A stretch of DNA of 64,000 bases from Homalodisca vitripennis (Eukaryota; Arthropoda; Insecta; Hemiptera; Cicadellidae): contig NC_060212.1 in the NCBI RefSeq assembly GCF_021130785.1, positions 144,280,001-144,344,000 on the forward strand. The letters are read 5' to 3'. Below are positions 36,625 to 48,500 of this stretch, piece after piece; position 1 is the stretch's first letter, and each line of letters starts with the position of its first letter. The position numbers were made by a program, and so were the translations under genes. Under the pieces are notes generated by a model. It was not told where the DNA came from. It saw nothing but the letters and a program-made list of their open reading frames with translations, and did no database searches.

Positions 36625-39077
36625 GGGGAGCTTTTAGTACATACAAAAATAGAGAACAGAAAGAAGAAAGAAACGAAGGGAAAGAACATACGTTCAAACA
36701 TACCCAAAAGCTGCTTACTGAGTCCAGGCGTTGTCACTGCAGAGAACGCAAGTCCCGAGCACAAGTCACGAGTACAAGAAACACTATCACACCGGCACGG
36801 ATGAATAAAAATTAATAGAATGTTCACATTTTTAATTATTTTATAATTAAATTAAATTTGTTTAATGCATAAGAAAGTCACCCTCTATTTGATTCATGTA
36901 TACGTTATACAAATTTTCCATTTTTATCTTCAGCCGCTTTAATTTTGACCATATTACGTAAACTGTCTGAATTTTCTACCCTTAATACCTGATATATCAA
37001 GCGTAGTAATACAAAAATCTAATTTTTCTGTATTTCAGAAAATTATTGTCAAAGACTATTAATTAGCGTTACAAAATTCCAAATGAAAATTTATTGTACC
37101 ACATTACCTGATGTATAATGGTTTTCTTGTTTAATGACCATTAAATTAAACACCTAATAACATTAAACAACTTAAAAACAAGTGTGGCTATGATGATAAA
37201 TCCATACAAGAAATCATCTCATAACATATCTTAACTTTATTGTTCTAAGACGATTGCTCATTCAAATGTAACGTGCATCGTATTCTAGATATACTTGTAG
37301 TTATTCATTACTATTTCATTGAACTCTTCATTTTCTCTCGACAGATGTTTCAGTGTATAATGTGTACTCTAGACACGTATCCTGGTTTATTGGAATGGAC
37401 TTGAACATGTTCTACATATTTATAACGTGTTTTAGTGTAGAAGTAGACGCGGGAGAGTTATTTTAGTACGCCCTGATTGTAGTCTGCCGACATTTGCCTT
37501 GTTTGTAGCGCACTGCTGCATGCTGGAGGATGAAGTTCATTCTTTTGTTGCATTATTAGAGGCGCATTAACCTTTACTCTCACTATATTTAATTTTTCAA
37601 TTAATTTATGGAAACTTTATCCCTGGTTAAATTAACAAAACTTTCATTAATCAAGTTTCTAGTCTCAGTTTAAGGATTGCTTCGATAGGTTCTTATTTAT
37701 GAGGTTTAGTAAACTGAATTACGTTAAATTTATACAATTCTGAACTACGAAATATTTTGTATTAGGTCACTGCATGTGTCTGAAAACTATATGGCTGCAT
37801 GTAATATTTTGTACGAGTAGTATTTCTGGTGTGATATTCAGTGATCCAATGTAGATCAGCTATCCAAATTATACGGTCTTTGCCTAATTTATTTCAATAA
37901 AAGGGAAGTTACTTCACAAATATACAAGGATTATTGAATTAACCATAACTAGTAGCTGTCTAGTTAGTAATACTTCAGGATCTAACTCTCCGTTTTACTG
38001 TCGAATAATATTTTGTTAAACGTATCTAGACTATTACCACTACAAAGGTAGATTGATAAGGTTAGCAATATTTTTGAAATAGATTTGTAACAGAAATATA
38101 CCTTTGTGTAAAAGTACCAAGTTCTTTTTAGTACGAATGTAACTGCCACGAAAACAATAATTTAAGCTGCAGGGTAGTGGTCACAAAGTCAATACTAAAA
38201 CGTTTGAGGAGGATTACAACAATCGCCCTGATACTTAGCCTTAAATGGCTTCAGAGAACCCCTTGTCCTGGTTTGACCTAGGAGGGGACACGCAAGGAGG
38301 TTAAACCGCTTCGCCGCAGTAGTATTATAGATCACTCCTGGCTTCCTCGGTACAGTCACTGCATAGTAAACACATTTTAATTCACCAATAAAAACAATGT
38401 TGTAAAAAGATTATAAAGTAAATTATGTCAAGGCTTATAAAATTCGAGAAAGCCTAGGAACGGAGATATAACATACCAAACATAAATTAAATATAAAGAA
38501 ATAACGCTAGATTGATAATATGATACATTATTGAAACAAGCCTTCCTATCATAATCAGGATCGGTATGTAAATGAATAGCACAAGCGGCCCTGGGGTTTG
38601 CTTTGCAAGAGAAAGGCTTTGCTAATAAAAACTCAAGGCCCTCTAAGGAAATAACACCGTTCGAATGTAAGAGTGAGATGCATTTGAAACTATCGTGTGC
38701 AGAAGGTATAAAGAAAAGGCCTTGTATGAATGGCATTGTCTTTGTCACATACGTTACGATTGATCTGTCGTCCTCAGCATCTTAATGTGGTCCGTACGTT
38801 TGTCTGTCTTCCTGTGTCGTTAGAGGTACCGTAGTGTTGTTTGTCTTCCTGTCTGTGGAGTGCATGTTGTAGTATACAAGTACACTAACAATCGTTAACA
38901 CTCGTTACCAGGGGAATAGGAAAAGAATGTCGCTGTCTCAGTCGATATTCAGTCGTGCTCGATACGACTCGTATGTCGTAACGGAGTCGTAGTGTACTTC
39001 GTCTTCTGTCAGTGAGGTACATGTAGTGATCAGTGTTGTGTGGAAGAGTAAATTCAATTGAACTTTTATGACTAGAG
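36625..39077. other. AT-rich DNA, no assigned gene
   Basis: At 38430-38760 G+C is higher and both strands are open (106 codons on minus, 60 on plus), but neither product is recognisable. A CpG-containing patch at 38180-38350 has no long frame. Confidence 0.4.
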
Positions 39078-39106
39078 TATAAAAAGAGAATTTCAAGAAG
39101 ATCACT
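39078..39106 (+). promoter_or_regulatory. TATA box and initiator just before the minisatellite
   Basis: TATAAAAAG at 39078-39086 is followed 24 bases after its first T by TCACT (39102-39106), an arthropod-type initiator, at a spacing close to that of real core promoters. Transcription would run straight into the 75-bp array. The evidence is two short words, so chance is quite possible. Confidence 0.3.
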
Positions 39107-39214
39107 GTTTTCGTCATGCTCGGTACGACCGGTTTATCGATACTGGTATCACAGTGTCATTTATCTTTTGTACTGTATGTTGTATGTGTACTGTATGTGT
39201 AAGTATGTTGTGAT

Positions 39215-39738
39215 CACTTTTGTGTAGAATTGTAATACAATCATAAACTCTCATAAGGAAAGGATACAAAGAGGATGTCATGAAGGAACACTTTTGTGTA
39301 GAATTGTAAATACAATCATAAACTCTCATAAGGAAAGGATTCAAAGAGAATGTCATGAAGGAACACTTTTGTGTAGAATTGTAAATACAATCATAAACTC
39401 TCATAAGGAAAGGATACAAAGAGAATGTCATGAAGGAACACTTTTGTGTAGAATTGTAAATACAATCATAAACTCTCATAAGGAAAGGATTCAAAGAGTA
39501 TGTCATGAAGGAACACTTTTGTGTAGAATTGTAAATACAATCATAAACTCTCATAAGGAAAGGATACAAAGAGAATGTCATGAAGGAACACTTTTGTATT
39601 GAATTGTAAATACAATCATAAACTCTCATAAGGAAAGGATTCAAAGAGAATGTCATGAAGGAACACTTTTGTGTAGAATTGTAAATACAATCATAAACTC
39701 TCATAAGGAAAGGATACAAAGAGAATGTCATGAAGGAA
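39215..39738. repeat. 75-bp minisatellite, seven copies, alternating subtypes
   Basis: Seven head-to-tail units run from CACTTTTGTGTAGAATTGTA to the final CATGAAGGAA; one unit lacks a single base (524 bp in all). Units alternate GGATACAAAGA and GGATTCAAAGA along the array, giving a 150-bp higher-order register. Because 75 is divisible by three, frames stay open on both strands (205 codons on minus at 39114-39731; 102 on plus at 39294-39602). The minus-strand repeat alternates SLYPF and SLNPF. I regard the frames as a consequence of the period unless expression is shown. Confidence 0.95.
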
Positions 39739-40624
39739 TATCGTTATCTTTGTCGATCGGTTAGTCATTGGCGTTGTCATAGTTTAGTTCTACATCTACA
39801 AGTATTCTACATTTTATGATTTCCTTTTCTACATTTCATGTTATGGTATTCCTAATGAAGCTAATGCTGCAAGTTATTTTATAAATGATCATCTACAATA
39901 AGGGTTTTAATCACAGATTATTTATTTCGAAAGTTATGCTAATAACGGACCTTCCTATACAAACAATCATGCAGTGAAAAAGAACACATTTGGTACTTAT
40001 TATCAACTGAACTTCATCCTCTCCTGAGCTGATTAGAGCATTACAATTGTGTTTATAATATTTAAACAATGTTTTTGAATTTATCCAAGGTAATAATTCC
40101 GTATGATACCCTATTACAAGAGATTTTAAAGTTCAAATGTTGAGTGATATTGATATGTGACATGATATTGTTAAGTTTTCTAGAATAATTTTCGGTATGA
40201 AGGTGTATGCAATACCTTATGGAACACGCAAAGGCATTCAATAAAATTACTAAAAAGTATACTCTTTGCCAAATTCCAATTTTTCTCAATAATCATAGTG
40301 TATAACTGAATTTTGCTTTTACTTTATTTTAGTTTTTATGAATTTAAATGTTCTTTTTCTATACTTAGACAGCTTCTTAGTTTGTTTTGGAGCATGGAAA
40401 CAATTTTTTCTACGATTTCTACGGAAAATGTCTTAGTATATGACTTAGAGCTTTTTGACATAATTTTAAAAATGACTGTTAACGTACGATAAGCTCATTG
40501 AAAGTCCCCGTCAGCAAAAGTGCATTTCAAAACTGTTTAAATATTAGCCATTCCCAGAGCCTCTCAGGGGTTACTCAAACTTGATTAAATTCGACGTGTA
40601 CAGCAGCTCAAAGTGTTAGGAAGC
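39739..40624. other. AT-rich DNA, no gene seen
   Basis: Nothing supportable. Confidence 0.45.
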
Positions 40625-40760
40625 CTGGGACGATGATACCTCCATATTAGGACCCATTACATGTAATAAGTCCGCTATAATTCACAAGTATGGCCCTCGG
40701 CGGCGTCTCTGACTCGCTACTTTTGACTGTTGCATTAACGCCAGCAGAACTGGTTTAGAC
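40625..40760 (+). repeat. old dispersed repeat, family B copy 2
   Basis: Partner of 17355-17475. It shares TATTAGGACCCATTAC, TGACTCGCTA.TTTTGACTG, TTGCATTAA and AACTGGTTT in the same order. Confidence 0.55.
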
Positions 40761-41889
40761 GAGTCTGCTGATGGTTCATCAGCCAGGTCAATTGACTACT
40801 TTCACAATAAATTGTTATAGAAATAATAATTTCTTTAATATAACCTTCTTCGAGGAGACGTCATAATAATGTGGAATCCTCATATTATTACTATTGTTAT
40901 TTATTTCAAATGTTACTTACATTATACGAGATTGTCATTTGAGTGTTAGAGTTGTTACACCATTGTGAGATCATTAATTACCAAAAACTAATTGGCGTAT
41001 TTGAAAGAAAATATTTGTTTTAAATTAAATAATTATATAATTTAATGATATTATGAGTGTATGTTATAAGATTTCATCATTTAGTATCATTGAATATATT
41101 TTTTTTGTGAGAAACGGGGGTTTCTTTTTGTTTCCCGGAACTTTTAAAAATTGCATCATTTTGGAAAAAATATTTTAGGTTTCGAATAAAACATAATGCA
41201 CAGAAATAAACCGTAATTTGCAACAATAATATACTAAACTTTCTAGCTCAAACATAAAACTGTACTTGCGTTGTATAAGAGCATTACTATTAATTGCATA
41301 AGCATGTTTACAACATACCACAGCATATGCATTATCTTGCATTATTTTCGGCACGTTTTATTGTTGTTACTTCTGCATATATTTATATTACTAATTTATG
41401 TTTCCATTACTGTCTTGTAGTTGCTCTCATTATTTTAAATCCATACAATCTTACTTTATGTTGACATTAGTCTAAGTACTTTTTTGCTTTTGTGATGCCC
41501 TAATGTTAGTTACTCTTGTTCTCACTGGTATGCAGTACGTGATTCTTTTTACAGTTTTGTTGTTTATTTTTATTGTCACTATTTATCGGTAATGTGTTCA
41601 TTAGCTATTATTACGGTGATGAAGCCTTTCTCTTAGTTTAGTTCTACTATATATTTGTTATATCCTGGTACTAAGTAATTTGGTTCTTTATGTATAGTAT
41701 TTTAAAGTGGTATTACGTGGAAATAAACAAATAAATCATATTGAAAAGGTCCAATTAGAATGTAATATCCCGTACTTCTATCGTATTCAAACCAAACACT
41801 GACAGATGAGTGCGCTATTTATCAGACAGTTTAAATGCTAACAGCCTCATATAATCGTAGCATCCGACATTTATTGAAATGAATTATAA
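40761..41889. other. AT-rich DNA, no gene seen
   Basis: Nothing supportable. Confidence 0.45.
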
Positions 41890-42070
41890 ACTGTAACAAT
41901 TTCCGCCGGACTCCCGCTGAGCGCAGGCAACTCCTCATTTCCTTATACGCACCTTGAGCCTTGTCTCCTGCCGCCGACTGTCAGGACAGACAGCGCACGT
42001 ATAATGACTACGCATGCGCAGTAGCCTCCGCCACTTCCTATAATAGCTTTGGATACAGTGCAATATTTCA
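41890..42070. promoter_or_regulatory. CpG-rich patch with NRF1/Ewg-type palindrome
   Basis: A local CpG and G+C peak in AT-rich DNA contains CGCATGCGCA at 42011-42020 within TACGCATGCGCAGTA. This closely matches the palindromic NRF1 (insect Ewg) binding site, which sits in CpG-rich promoters of housekeeping genes. No coding exon can be tied to it in either direction. Confidence 0.35.
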
Positions 42071-42973
42071 TAACGCAAGCGCTTTTATGTCGGGAACGTT
42101 GATCAAGACCGGTTCTAATTAATTCTTGACATGAAATGCTAATTCATTCATTTCCATCGCTTCAGTCATCGCATTTTAGTTACAGTGATTAAAATACCTG
42201 TAATACTTTAAATATGTTAGAGTGTTTCAATCATGATCACATGACACCTTATAATAATTATACTTGGTGAAGGAATGCTCACCATTTAGTTATGTATGCT
42301 CTCTAGGCTTTCATCTGAGAGGAAGGCAAGGTAATGAATTGTTTTTTGGAACTCACAATCAAAATAAGTTTTCCTTATTGTGGAAAGTGAAAAGTGCGTA
42401 TTTTTCACTAATTTCAAAAATATTTACACAAAATTAGGCCTAAATATCTGATTACTTTATATATAATAAAATTATTCTAATTCAGCCATGCCACTTTTTC
42501 AATAATTATGATTTTTATTTGAAGCTGACACAATCTGCAAGCCACTAATTTACGTAAACTGCATTACATCAAATATATACGTTTTTAAGTAATTATTAAA
42601 GTAAACTTGGTATCACAAACACAACAGATTATTTAGTTGTAGTTTTGTAAGAAATTAAAAAGTTCAATAGTAGTCCATCCTCATTTTTACGAGTATAATC
42701 AAAACCGAATACACAAAACCTTCTAGGGAGACAGTGTCTATTTTACAGTAATTTTAATTAACCAGAGTCTGATTATTATGGATAATGACAAAATGTACGA
42801 GTCAAAGTAATAAATTAATGACTTTGATCAGTCATTATACATAATAATTAAAGCGAGTTGGCTTAATTAGTAATAGTAGGGAAATAATCACTTCGACCAA
42901 ACATTATGAAGAGTACACTTACGTCATTCAAGGACGATTTGAAGAACTATGCCTAGGGATGTTTTACTTTTTT
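42071..42973. other. AT-rich DNA, no gene seen
   Basis: Nothing supportable. Confidence 0.45.
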
Positions 42974-43207
42974 TTACGCTTTTGGCAACAACACGAACAT
43001 TTGGCCAGCGGCATTTATGATTGGTATTTTCCGTACAAAATCATCTAACGTGATCTGAGTACGGTAAAGTGCTGATCGTAATGTTCCTAGCAGTGCGAGC
43101 ATTGGTGGCGCCACTCCTACTTCTGGCGAAAAAACGTCCCTCGATATAGTACCTAAATTCAACCTCAGATCACGTAAGCGCCACGGTTCAAATATGCAAC
43201 CACCCAT
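42974..43207 (-). other. GC-richer block with minus-strand open frame, unidentified
   Basis: A sharply bounded block of higher G+C and CpG with a 77-codon minus-strand frame. On that strand it runs out into TAAAAAAAAGTAAAAC, so it could be the body of a short retroposon with an A-rich tail on its left. A T-run at 43230-43250 lies on its other side. No clean target duplication is found. The translation has no recognisable domain. Confidence 0.35.
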
Positions 43208-43229
43208 AAATAATTAAAAACTAATACAA

Positions 43230-43250
43230 TTTTTTTTTTTTTTTTTTTTT
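43230..43250 (+). repeat. T21 homopolymer
   Basis: An uninterrupted run of 21 T. It may be the tail of a minus-strand retroposon whose body would lie to the right, but no matching target duplication is visible. Confidence 0.8.
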
Positions 43251-44165
43251 ACTTGGGTTATCATTGCCCGAAAAAAAAGTATTGTCATTCCCCTCAGTAA
43301 AAAAACCATGCGTCTTTAAAAATCAACAAATACTGATAAAGTAGTAAATAAACATGATTAATCTTTTTAACGAACTTCTGTCAGGCAACATGAATAATGG
43401 CTGAGTAAAGCGATAAATAGATCATTTTTAATCACTTCGGCCAAAATCATTATCTATTATACAAAATGACTGGGCATTGTATAAAATAGCTGGTTCATTA
43501 CTTTAGCTGTAACATCTACATATAATGTAAAATGAGTTTAATTTCTGTATAAGCTGAAATCACAGTTAAGCTTCCGTCCATAGGTATTTTATATTGTTTT
43601 ATAGTAAACCTATTCCTCAGAATCAGCTGTTATTTGATTCTACTTTGCGATGGTTCTTTTTCTACATCTAAGGTCTGACAAAGTTTATATTTGAAGAACC
43701 TACATCATATCACCATCATCCATTTCAGACTCAGTTGTCCTTCAACGATAGACGTTACGTTAGAATACATAAAAAGGAACAGTAGTGCTTGTTCAAGTTA
43801 ACACCATGAACATGGAATATTACTTTAAAATAACATCATTGTAACACAGATTAAATTTAGTAGATATTTTTCCTAAATAAGTTATTAATTATTTCTTATC
43901 AAACGGACTTCATAAAAGAATAGAAAAAATAAACGGAGGAATATGCTGTCGATTACATTAATGTGTCTACTTCTAAAACCCTGTTCCAGAAAAAAACGTC
44001 AGAAAGGGTCATGTATGTCAGCAATGAATTTCATGTCAAGGTGCAATTTTTTGTGCAGTCACATGACTAATTATTGGTTTATCTATCTGTGCCATAAAAT
44101 GTACAGTTCATTTCTAGAGGCAACTCTTTCAAGATCAACATTTATTCAGTTGTTTATTTTTCCAG
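43251..44165. other. AT-rich DNA, no gene seen
   Basis: It would be intron if the exon candidate that follows is real. Confidence 0.4.
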
Positions 44166-44349
44166 ACAAAGAAAATCAATCAGCCCCCAGCCGAGAGACT
44201 CAGATAGCATCTAGCGAGGCCGGTTCACAGCAGGGTACTGTGGCGGCAGGCGGGTTAACAGTGGCGCAATCTGACACAAGAAATTGCTACGTCATCGTCC
44301 TGTCTCATCGTGAATAATGAGGTCCAGCGGGATACATGGAGCAGTGTTG
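44166..44349 (+). CDS. exon-like block, unidentified, stop at 44315-44317
   Basis: TTGTTTATTTTTCCAG ending at 44165 is a strong 3' splice site. It is followed by an abrupt rise in G+C. One frame stays open from the splice site for about 50 codons to TAA at 44315. It begins KENQSAPSRETQIASSEAGS and has a hydrophilic Ser/Gln/Gly-rich composition. The other two frames close quickly. GTAACT at 44350 could be a donor if the exon continues as 3' UTR. No poly(A) signal lies close. The upstream frame to ATG 43943 is AT-rich and probably intronic. It could be a terminal coding exon or a non-coding exon; the product is unknown. Confidence 0.35.
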
Positions 44350-44656
44350 GTAACTTTACAACGCAAATACAGAAAGCCTGTACCAACATGTTGAGTTTTA
44401 ACGTTTAATAATTTATACTGCGGCTACTCGAGATTGGTTCATGATTGGTAAAATATGATATGTGATTGATTGCTTAGGCAACTAAATGCGTACATATTCG
44501 AAATTCAGTGATGTAAAGTCCAATTAATTTGTTACCAAGAGAGATCCCTGTTTTTCCCTGTCAACACCAGTTGATTTCCTCCAGTTTCCCCACACATAGC
44601 ACTGTAAAGTTTAATTAATTTAAAAACAAACACTACAATACTATTGCAATTTTTAT

Positions 44657-44690
44657 ATTTCTGAGGCCTTTCGTTTTTAATTAAAACGTC
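44657..44690 (-). repeat. CTGATGA-stem-ACGAAAG motif relic
   Basis: On the minus strand CTGATGA is followed by CGTTTTAATTAAAAACG and AAAGG: the box, an AT-rich stem and a GAAA-like element. It resembles the hammerhead-like motif but with a different stem, and position 10.1 would be mismatched. It could be a separate family. Confidence 0.4.
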
Positions 44691-45533
44691 ATCAGATCTA
44701 CAAGTGAAATTAAAGTGGGTTTAAAAATAGTATAAACAATTTTATACTTGAATAAAAACCTGTAATTAAAAAAGACAAGATATAACATTGTCAAACCAGA
44801 AAAGTATGTATATTTATATGTAAAAATTGAGTTAATATTTAATTACATCAACACCAGTAACGGTGAATTTTGGAAAGGCCCAGGTTCATTATTTACAAGA
44901 TTATTTTCGTTCTTCTTTGTTTCATAAGTATCGAGGAATTTTTATTTGAGATTTTTTTTTTAATTTTGCGTTTAAAACGGTGTGCAGTTGGAAGTGCATT
45001 GTACTAAATGACTGCATAGTTTGTTTCATTGACTACTTAGGTGGTGGTGATGTCTATTTTTTATTTTTTTTATGTTATAATACTTTACACATGGTTATTA
45101 TGTAGTTAAAATAATTTTCTGATCTGCAAACTATTGGAACCTAAAGTTGTCAACGATTTGTTTGGATGAACAGAAGTGTGAAGTATAAATTATCAGTTAT
45201 GTTATTAAATAATCACAGTAATGAACACGTAATGATTAAGTGATTTTTTACATTTAAGGATTACTATAATAAACGTTACATTTCTGGGAGGTTCATCGAT
45301 TTTCTATTTTATTATTTTAAGTGGTCTAAAAATATAGATCATAACAGACAACCTGAATACCAGTGGTTTGTAATGCGCGCAGACCTATTGTGGCATTGAT
45401 TTTTAGTTTAGTTTATAATAATTATTGTTAGTTTTGTCAGGTCAAGTGCATGATAAATAGTTAGTATACATGGATATTACACACATTATATGATTTTTAA
45501 ATGTTAACCTAGATTGTAGGTTTGTTTCAGGTT

Positions 45534-45582
45534 CACCTGAAGAGGAGATCAGATTACATATCACGAAACGCAGTGTTACTGG
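45534..45582 (+). repeat. hammerhead-like dispersed motif, copy 5
   Basis: A 49-bp block starting CACCTGAAGAGGAGATC and ending CACGAAACGCAGTGTTACTGG. It has the same length as the copies at 20166 and 36576. GAT and ATC could pair inside. CTGAAGA replaces CTGATGA. Confidence 0.65.
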
Positions 45583-48500
45583 ACAGTGACAAATGCCCTG
45601 AAAGTCCTGACTCCTTCAAAAACCTTGCATCCTTCCAAAATCAGTATAGATGCATTAATTGCTCGTATATAAAGTTATCAATAACTCAAAGGAAGATAAT
45701 CTTTGGTCAAACTAATGTTTATCATTGGTGTAATTAATTAACGATACAATAATATGGCTCACAATTAAACTCCAAACGTATAAAATACATACAAAAGTCT
45801 TTTAACGCGAATTATTTACCGGTCCCGTGATAAAACAGTGAAACAGAATATGCCAGCGAACACAGTATTGGTGTACACTTGCTTTGATCGTTGCTCACTT
45901 TGATCGTTCAAGTGATGTCGTTTAATGATGTCGTCGTTATGACAGTTCACTGAGTACTGACTGTAACCATTGTTGTCTTTACACCTACCACCTGCTGTGT
46001 TCTTGAACACAAATACCGATCAAATTATTGTTTCAATTGTATTTATGAACTTTTCTTATTTTGTTACCAGTCGATCAAAAGTAAAAGTAAAGTATTGGTA
46101 TGCAGTGCATTATTAAATTTTGTTTTGCAATGGTTTCATTATTCTCTAAAATTCTGAATGATTTTCTATGTCATAATATGCATGTGTATCGGAAATAAGC
46201 TAACCAATTCTCCGTGTTTTTTATTATGAAACTGTTAAAACATTCACTGCCTGCTAACTATGTTTGTCATAGTTACATAACATTTACGATGAAAATATAA
46301 ATGGAGTTTCAAAATAGGGATTTCTTCTTTCTTTCAGCGCTTTTTGAAGCTCTCGTGTATGGGTAAACAAGCATTCTCCACTATTCTCTTGTACAACTGC
46401 ATGGATTTAATATCTGCTAAGCGAATGCTACCTATACTTAATTTTTAAACTATATTAAAATTAGTAATTTTGTGTTTTTTCTCTACTTGGTTCCTTATCT
46501 TAAAGTAAGTCTTATTCCGAGAAACGTTTCAAGGGTTGGTGGCACCCCGGACAAATGCATTCTTGCCCTCCTCCTTCGCCAACCAAAAGCTAAATCCAAA
46601 ACTAAATAATCCAGATATTGCCTGAGAAATCGGTGTCTATCATTTTGAATATCGTTGTTACACATATCGTCATTGCAATTCTACACTAATATAATGTATA
46701 TAGACGTGGAATGTCGTTTTTTGGGTAATGCTGAATTAGTAGTAATTCTTAGGGATTTACTAAAGAAAAATATCTGTAGATCCGACAAAGGTGAAGGAAT
46801 ACGCCAACTATATTTAAATATGCCATGGGACTATCAAGGCACGACTAACTGTCTGGTCGATCCTTACGAAAGAGAAGATGGAGCAACAATTAAAACTACG
46901 TAATTTGAGTAGCGTAGAAGTCACTATATCTGTGAAACACACGTAAACAGACTCAAAGACGGCAGCTAACTTGTATCAAAGTGTTTTCCTAACATTATCC
47001 TATTCCTAGCTTTTGCTTTGTTAAAACTATATAGAACCACAGAGATAAAGGTGTGTTTTTTAAGTAAGTGTCTTTTGTGTACATTTTTGTAATTATTTAA
47101 GAATATAAATACATTTTAGTTTCAAAATTTTAGCATGTAATATTAATTAATTATAGTTTTAAATACTGCAAGTTAAACTAATAATCAACTTCATGTCAAT
47201 GCCCTATGTTATACTCGTTATCGGTCTACAAGTTCACAACTAATTCATTTTTCTTTTTTCAAACTGCTGACTCCGAAACACAACCCTAACTTGACGGTCA
47301 AAAATAGAAATCATAATTCTGATGTGTGGATCTGTTCAGGCGTAAACATAAAGTTTGATGTGCTACTGAGAATTAAATTGTCTCAATTCCAAATACTTCA
47401 GGCCAAGTATTCAACTGTTACATATTGTAAGTAAAGCTTCTTACTGTTCATTGTTGTCTTTCACAACATTCGTTACAAAGATTAAATTAAGGAATGCCAG
47501 GTTCATTTTTCCCTCGGCAACAGGATGCTAATTTAGTTATTAGATACCAGCCAACGGTACCTGGGTTACTATGTAGTGAATTATTAAAGATATGCAATGT
47601 TATTGAAACTAAAAAAGTGTCAAAATAATGTGATTACATTTTAAGTGGTATTAATTAGTTAAGAGGATTTCTCGTAAGCACACGATGCCAATCTATCCCT
47701 TCCTCTTGATAATCAGAAATCATAAATAGAGTATAGAAGATCCTTTTAATTAAATGTTGACTCAGAAGGTCTGCATCCGCTAGAGAAATACCGGATTGGA
47801 GAGTTTAGCGTGCAGGGTGCAAACATATGTACAGATTACTCACATATTCATGAATGTAAATCCAAGAGGGAGTTTTGGCCGAATGTAATTTGAATGGAAT
47901 AAATAAAGTCACTCTTGAATTACACCTGGGCCACGAAATATTTAAAATATTTTACTTCAATTTGCATTCGTTGGCTTTTAACTGTTTATCCAAGAAGTGG
48001 TTTTCACACTTTGTATAAAATAGAAATAAAACGTTTTCGTATATCCCGTATTTGACATTCCATGTCAACATCAATGTACCTTAGCATTTTTCCAAAATTT
48101 TTTGTACTAATAAAAATAAATAAAAAATTTTAAATTTTTACTTCAAACCGTTTCCAAAATACGGCTTTGTAAACTTCCAAAAACGCAATCAAGACATAAA
48201 CAGTCGCTTTTGAAATTGTTCTAGGAGTTTTAATTGACGTAGAAAGCTAAAAGAGATGTCAAATTGCAATAGTTTTTTTAGTTCTTTCCAGCGTAAATTG
48301 CAAATAATTCTTTTTCAGGACTAGTATTTAACTATCACATATTGTTGAACACTATTACATATAAAATTTTCAAAATGGTTTCTTTAGTAAGCTCTTTAGT
48401 AAGTAGAGTTAAATTAAGACCAAACAAGTGCTATTTCAATCCGTTTTGTAGTTTTGCAGATTTGCTGATGAGTTAGGAAATATTTGGTATCAATATATTA

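Noticed and set aside
38428..38785. Overlapping open frames on both strands (106 and 60 codons)
   Set aside because: Neither product is recognisable. Two-strand openness in a short GC-richer patch is weak evidence of coding.
43230..43250. T21 run as a retroposon tail
   Set aside because: No target-site duplication could be found around a plausible body, so it is listed only as a homopolymer.
46655..46903. 82-codon plus-strand frame
   Set aside because: It reads passably as protein but has no recognisable motif, no G+C shift and no credible splice sites.
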